Assembly (NCBI RefSeq): GCF_023895975.1
Contig: NZ_JALBWM010000043.1
Span: forward strand, 1-34,815
Reading direction: 5' to 3'
Length of the DNA: 34,815 nt
Source of the DNA: Microbulbifer okhotskensis
GTDB lineage: Bacteria > Pseudomonadota > Gammaproteobacteria > Pseudomonadales > Cellvibrionaceae
This document shows, piece by piece, positions 34,481 through 34,815 of the stretch. The position numbers were made by a program, and so were the translations under genes. The notes beneath the pieces are model-generated. The model saw only the letters and a list, made by a program, of their open reading frames with translations. It was not told the DNA's origin and did no database searches. Position 1 is the stretch's first letter, and each line of letters begins with the position of its first letter.

Positions 34481-34535
34481 CCACTGAGTAAAGTGGCCGA
34501 ATCCAACCAAGTGTTTTTACTACCCTTCCTCCTTG

Positions 34536-34709
34536 CAATACTTCGGACAGTCTTTCAGTATGAGTGAGCAGCATTCTGCGGAAACTGGCAAGTAAGGGGA
34601 TGCTTTCATGCTACCCAGAGCCCAAGAAGACTTACGGTAACGTAGCCCTCCTGTAGCTCAATGCTTATAGATTCAGACTGCTACCGGTCTAAAACTGTCC
34701 GAAGTATTG
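34536..34709. repeat. 16-base perfect inverted repeat spanning 174 bases
   Basis: CAATACTTCGGACAGT (34536-34551) and its exact reverse complement (34694-34709) are separated by 142 bases. The right arm lies inside the truncated end of the transposase open frame. No target duplication is obvious at the edges. It may mark a mobile-element end or a rearrangement junction. Confidence 0.8.
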
Positions 34710-34815
34710 ATATCGAATAAATTACTAAAATGCGCAGCAATTTGCCGGTACAGCTTGTTCTGGTTGCCCTTCACAGCGATTGCATAGTCACCGCCTCGTT
34801 CAATGATCTTCTGGG
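34673..34815 (-). pseudogene. ISAs1-family transposase, truncated and running off the window
   Basis: The minus-strand frame from the right window edge reads QKIIERGGDYAIAVKGNQNKLYRQIAAHF and then SNLFDINTSDSFRPVAV to a TGA at 34673-34675. The GGDYAIAVKGNQ block is the hallmark of ISAs1/H-repeat DDE transposases, which normally continue about a hundred residues beyond it. Here the frame ends about 33 residues after GNQ-proximal homology begins to fade, so the C-terminus is missing. The start lies outside the window. The break coincides with the inverted repeat, suggesting a deletion or rearrangement. Confidence 0.75.

Overview
The window reads as chromosomal DNA of a marine-type gammaproteobacterium. 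Gene content and order (ygfZ/sdhE/ygfX/nadB/rpoE/mucA/mucB, mucD/lepA/lepB/DUF4845/rnc/era/recO/acpS, barA(gacS)/cysM/relA/mazG) match the Pseudomonas/Cellvibrionales layout. Two blocks that lie apart in Pseudomonas aeruginosa are joined here. A Microbulbifer-like or related Cellvibrionales host is my inference, not something the sequence proves.

Layout. 1-90: ten perfect copies of ATAGAC at the window edge. 123-3709, minus strand: a DUF3524 glycosyltransferase (tRNA-queuosine mannosyltransferase family), a beta-hydroxyacid dehydrogenase, uppP and tsaB. 3869-4663: a lysine-rich histone-like protein with five AT-hooks. 4930-10012, minus: hemH, adk, mazG and relA. 10013-10901: an 889-base gap where pseudomonads carry rlmD; it holds an orphan terminator and gene-like fragments. 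10902-14907: cysM (minus) divergent from barA/gacS (plus). 14917-22423, minus: acpS, recO, era, rnc, DUF4845, lepB, lepA and mucD; pdxJ is absent between recO and acpS. 22594-24233: a convergent MpaA-like murein-peptide amidase and an L-Ala-D/L-Glu epimerase, inserted into the sigma-E locus. 24327-27434, minus: rseC, mucB, mucA and rpoE, with a sigma-E-like promoter in front of rpoE. 27613-29220: nadB. 29276-29948: ygfX and sdhE. 30113-31589: small unrecognised genes, two of them short membrane proteins with beta-rich tails. 31890-32930: ygfZ. 33134-34480: two tandem paralogous five-helix membrane proteins of unknown function. 34536-34815: a 16-base perfect inverted repeat and the broken end of an ISAs1-family transposase that runs off the window.

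How the genes work together. Most of the window is core housekeeping: stringent response (RelA, MazG), Gac signalling (BarA), envelope stress (RpoE-MucA-MucB-RseC-MucD), secretion and ribosome maturation (LepB, LepA, Rnc, Era), cell-wall lipid and peptide recycling (UppP, MpaA-like, epimerase), NAD synthesis (NadB), flavinylation of succinate dehydrogenase (SdhE), haem (HemH) and cysteine (CysM). The accessory and novel material lies at the right end (30.1-34.8 kb), in the relA-cysM gap, and in the lineage-specific modifications of BarA, MucB and the histone-like protein.
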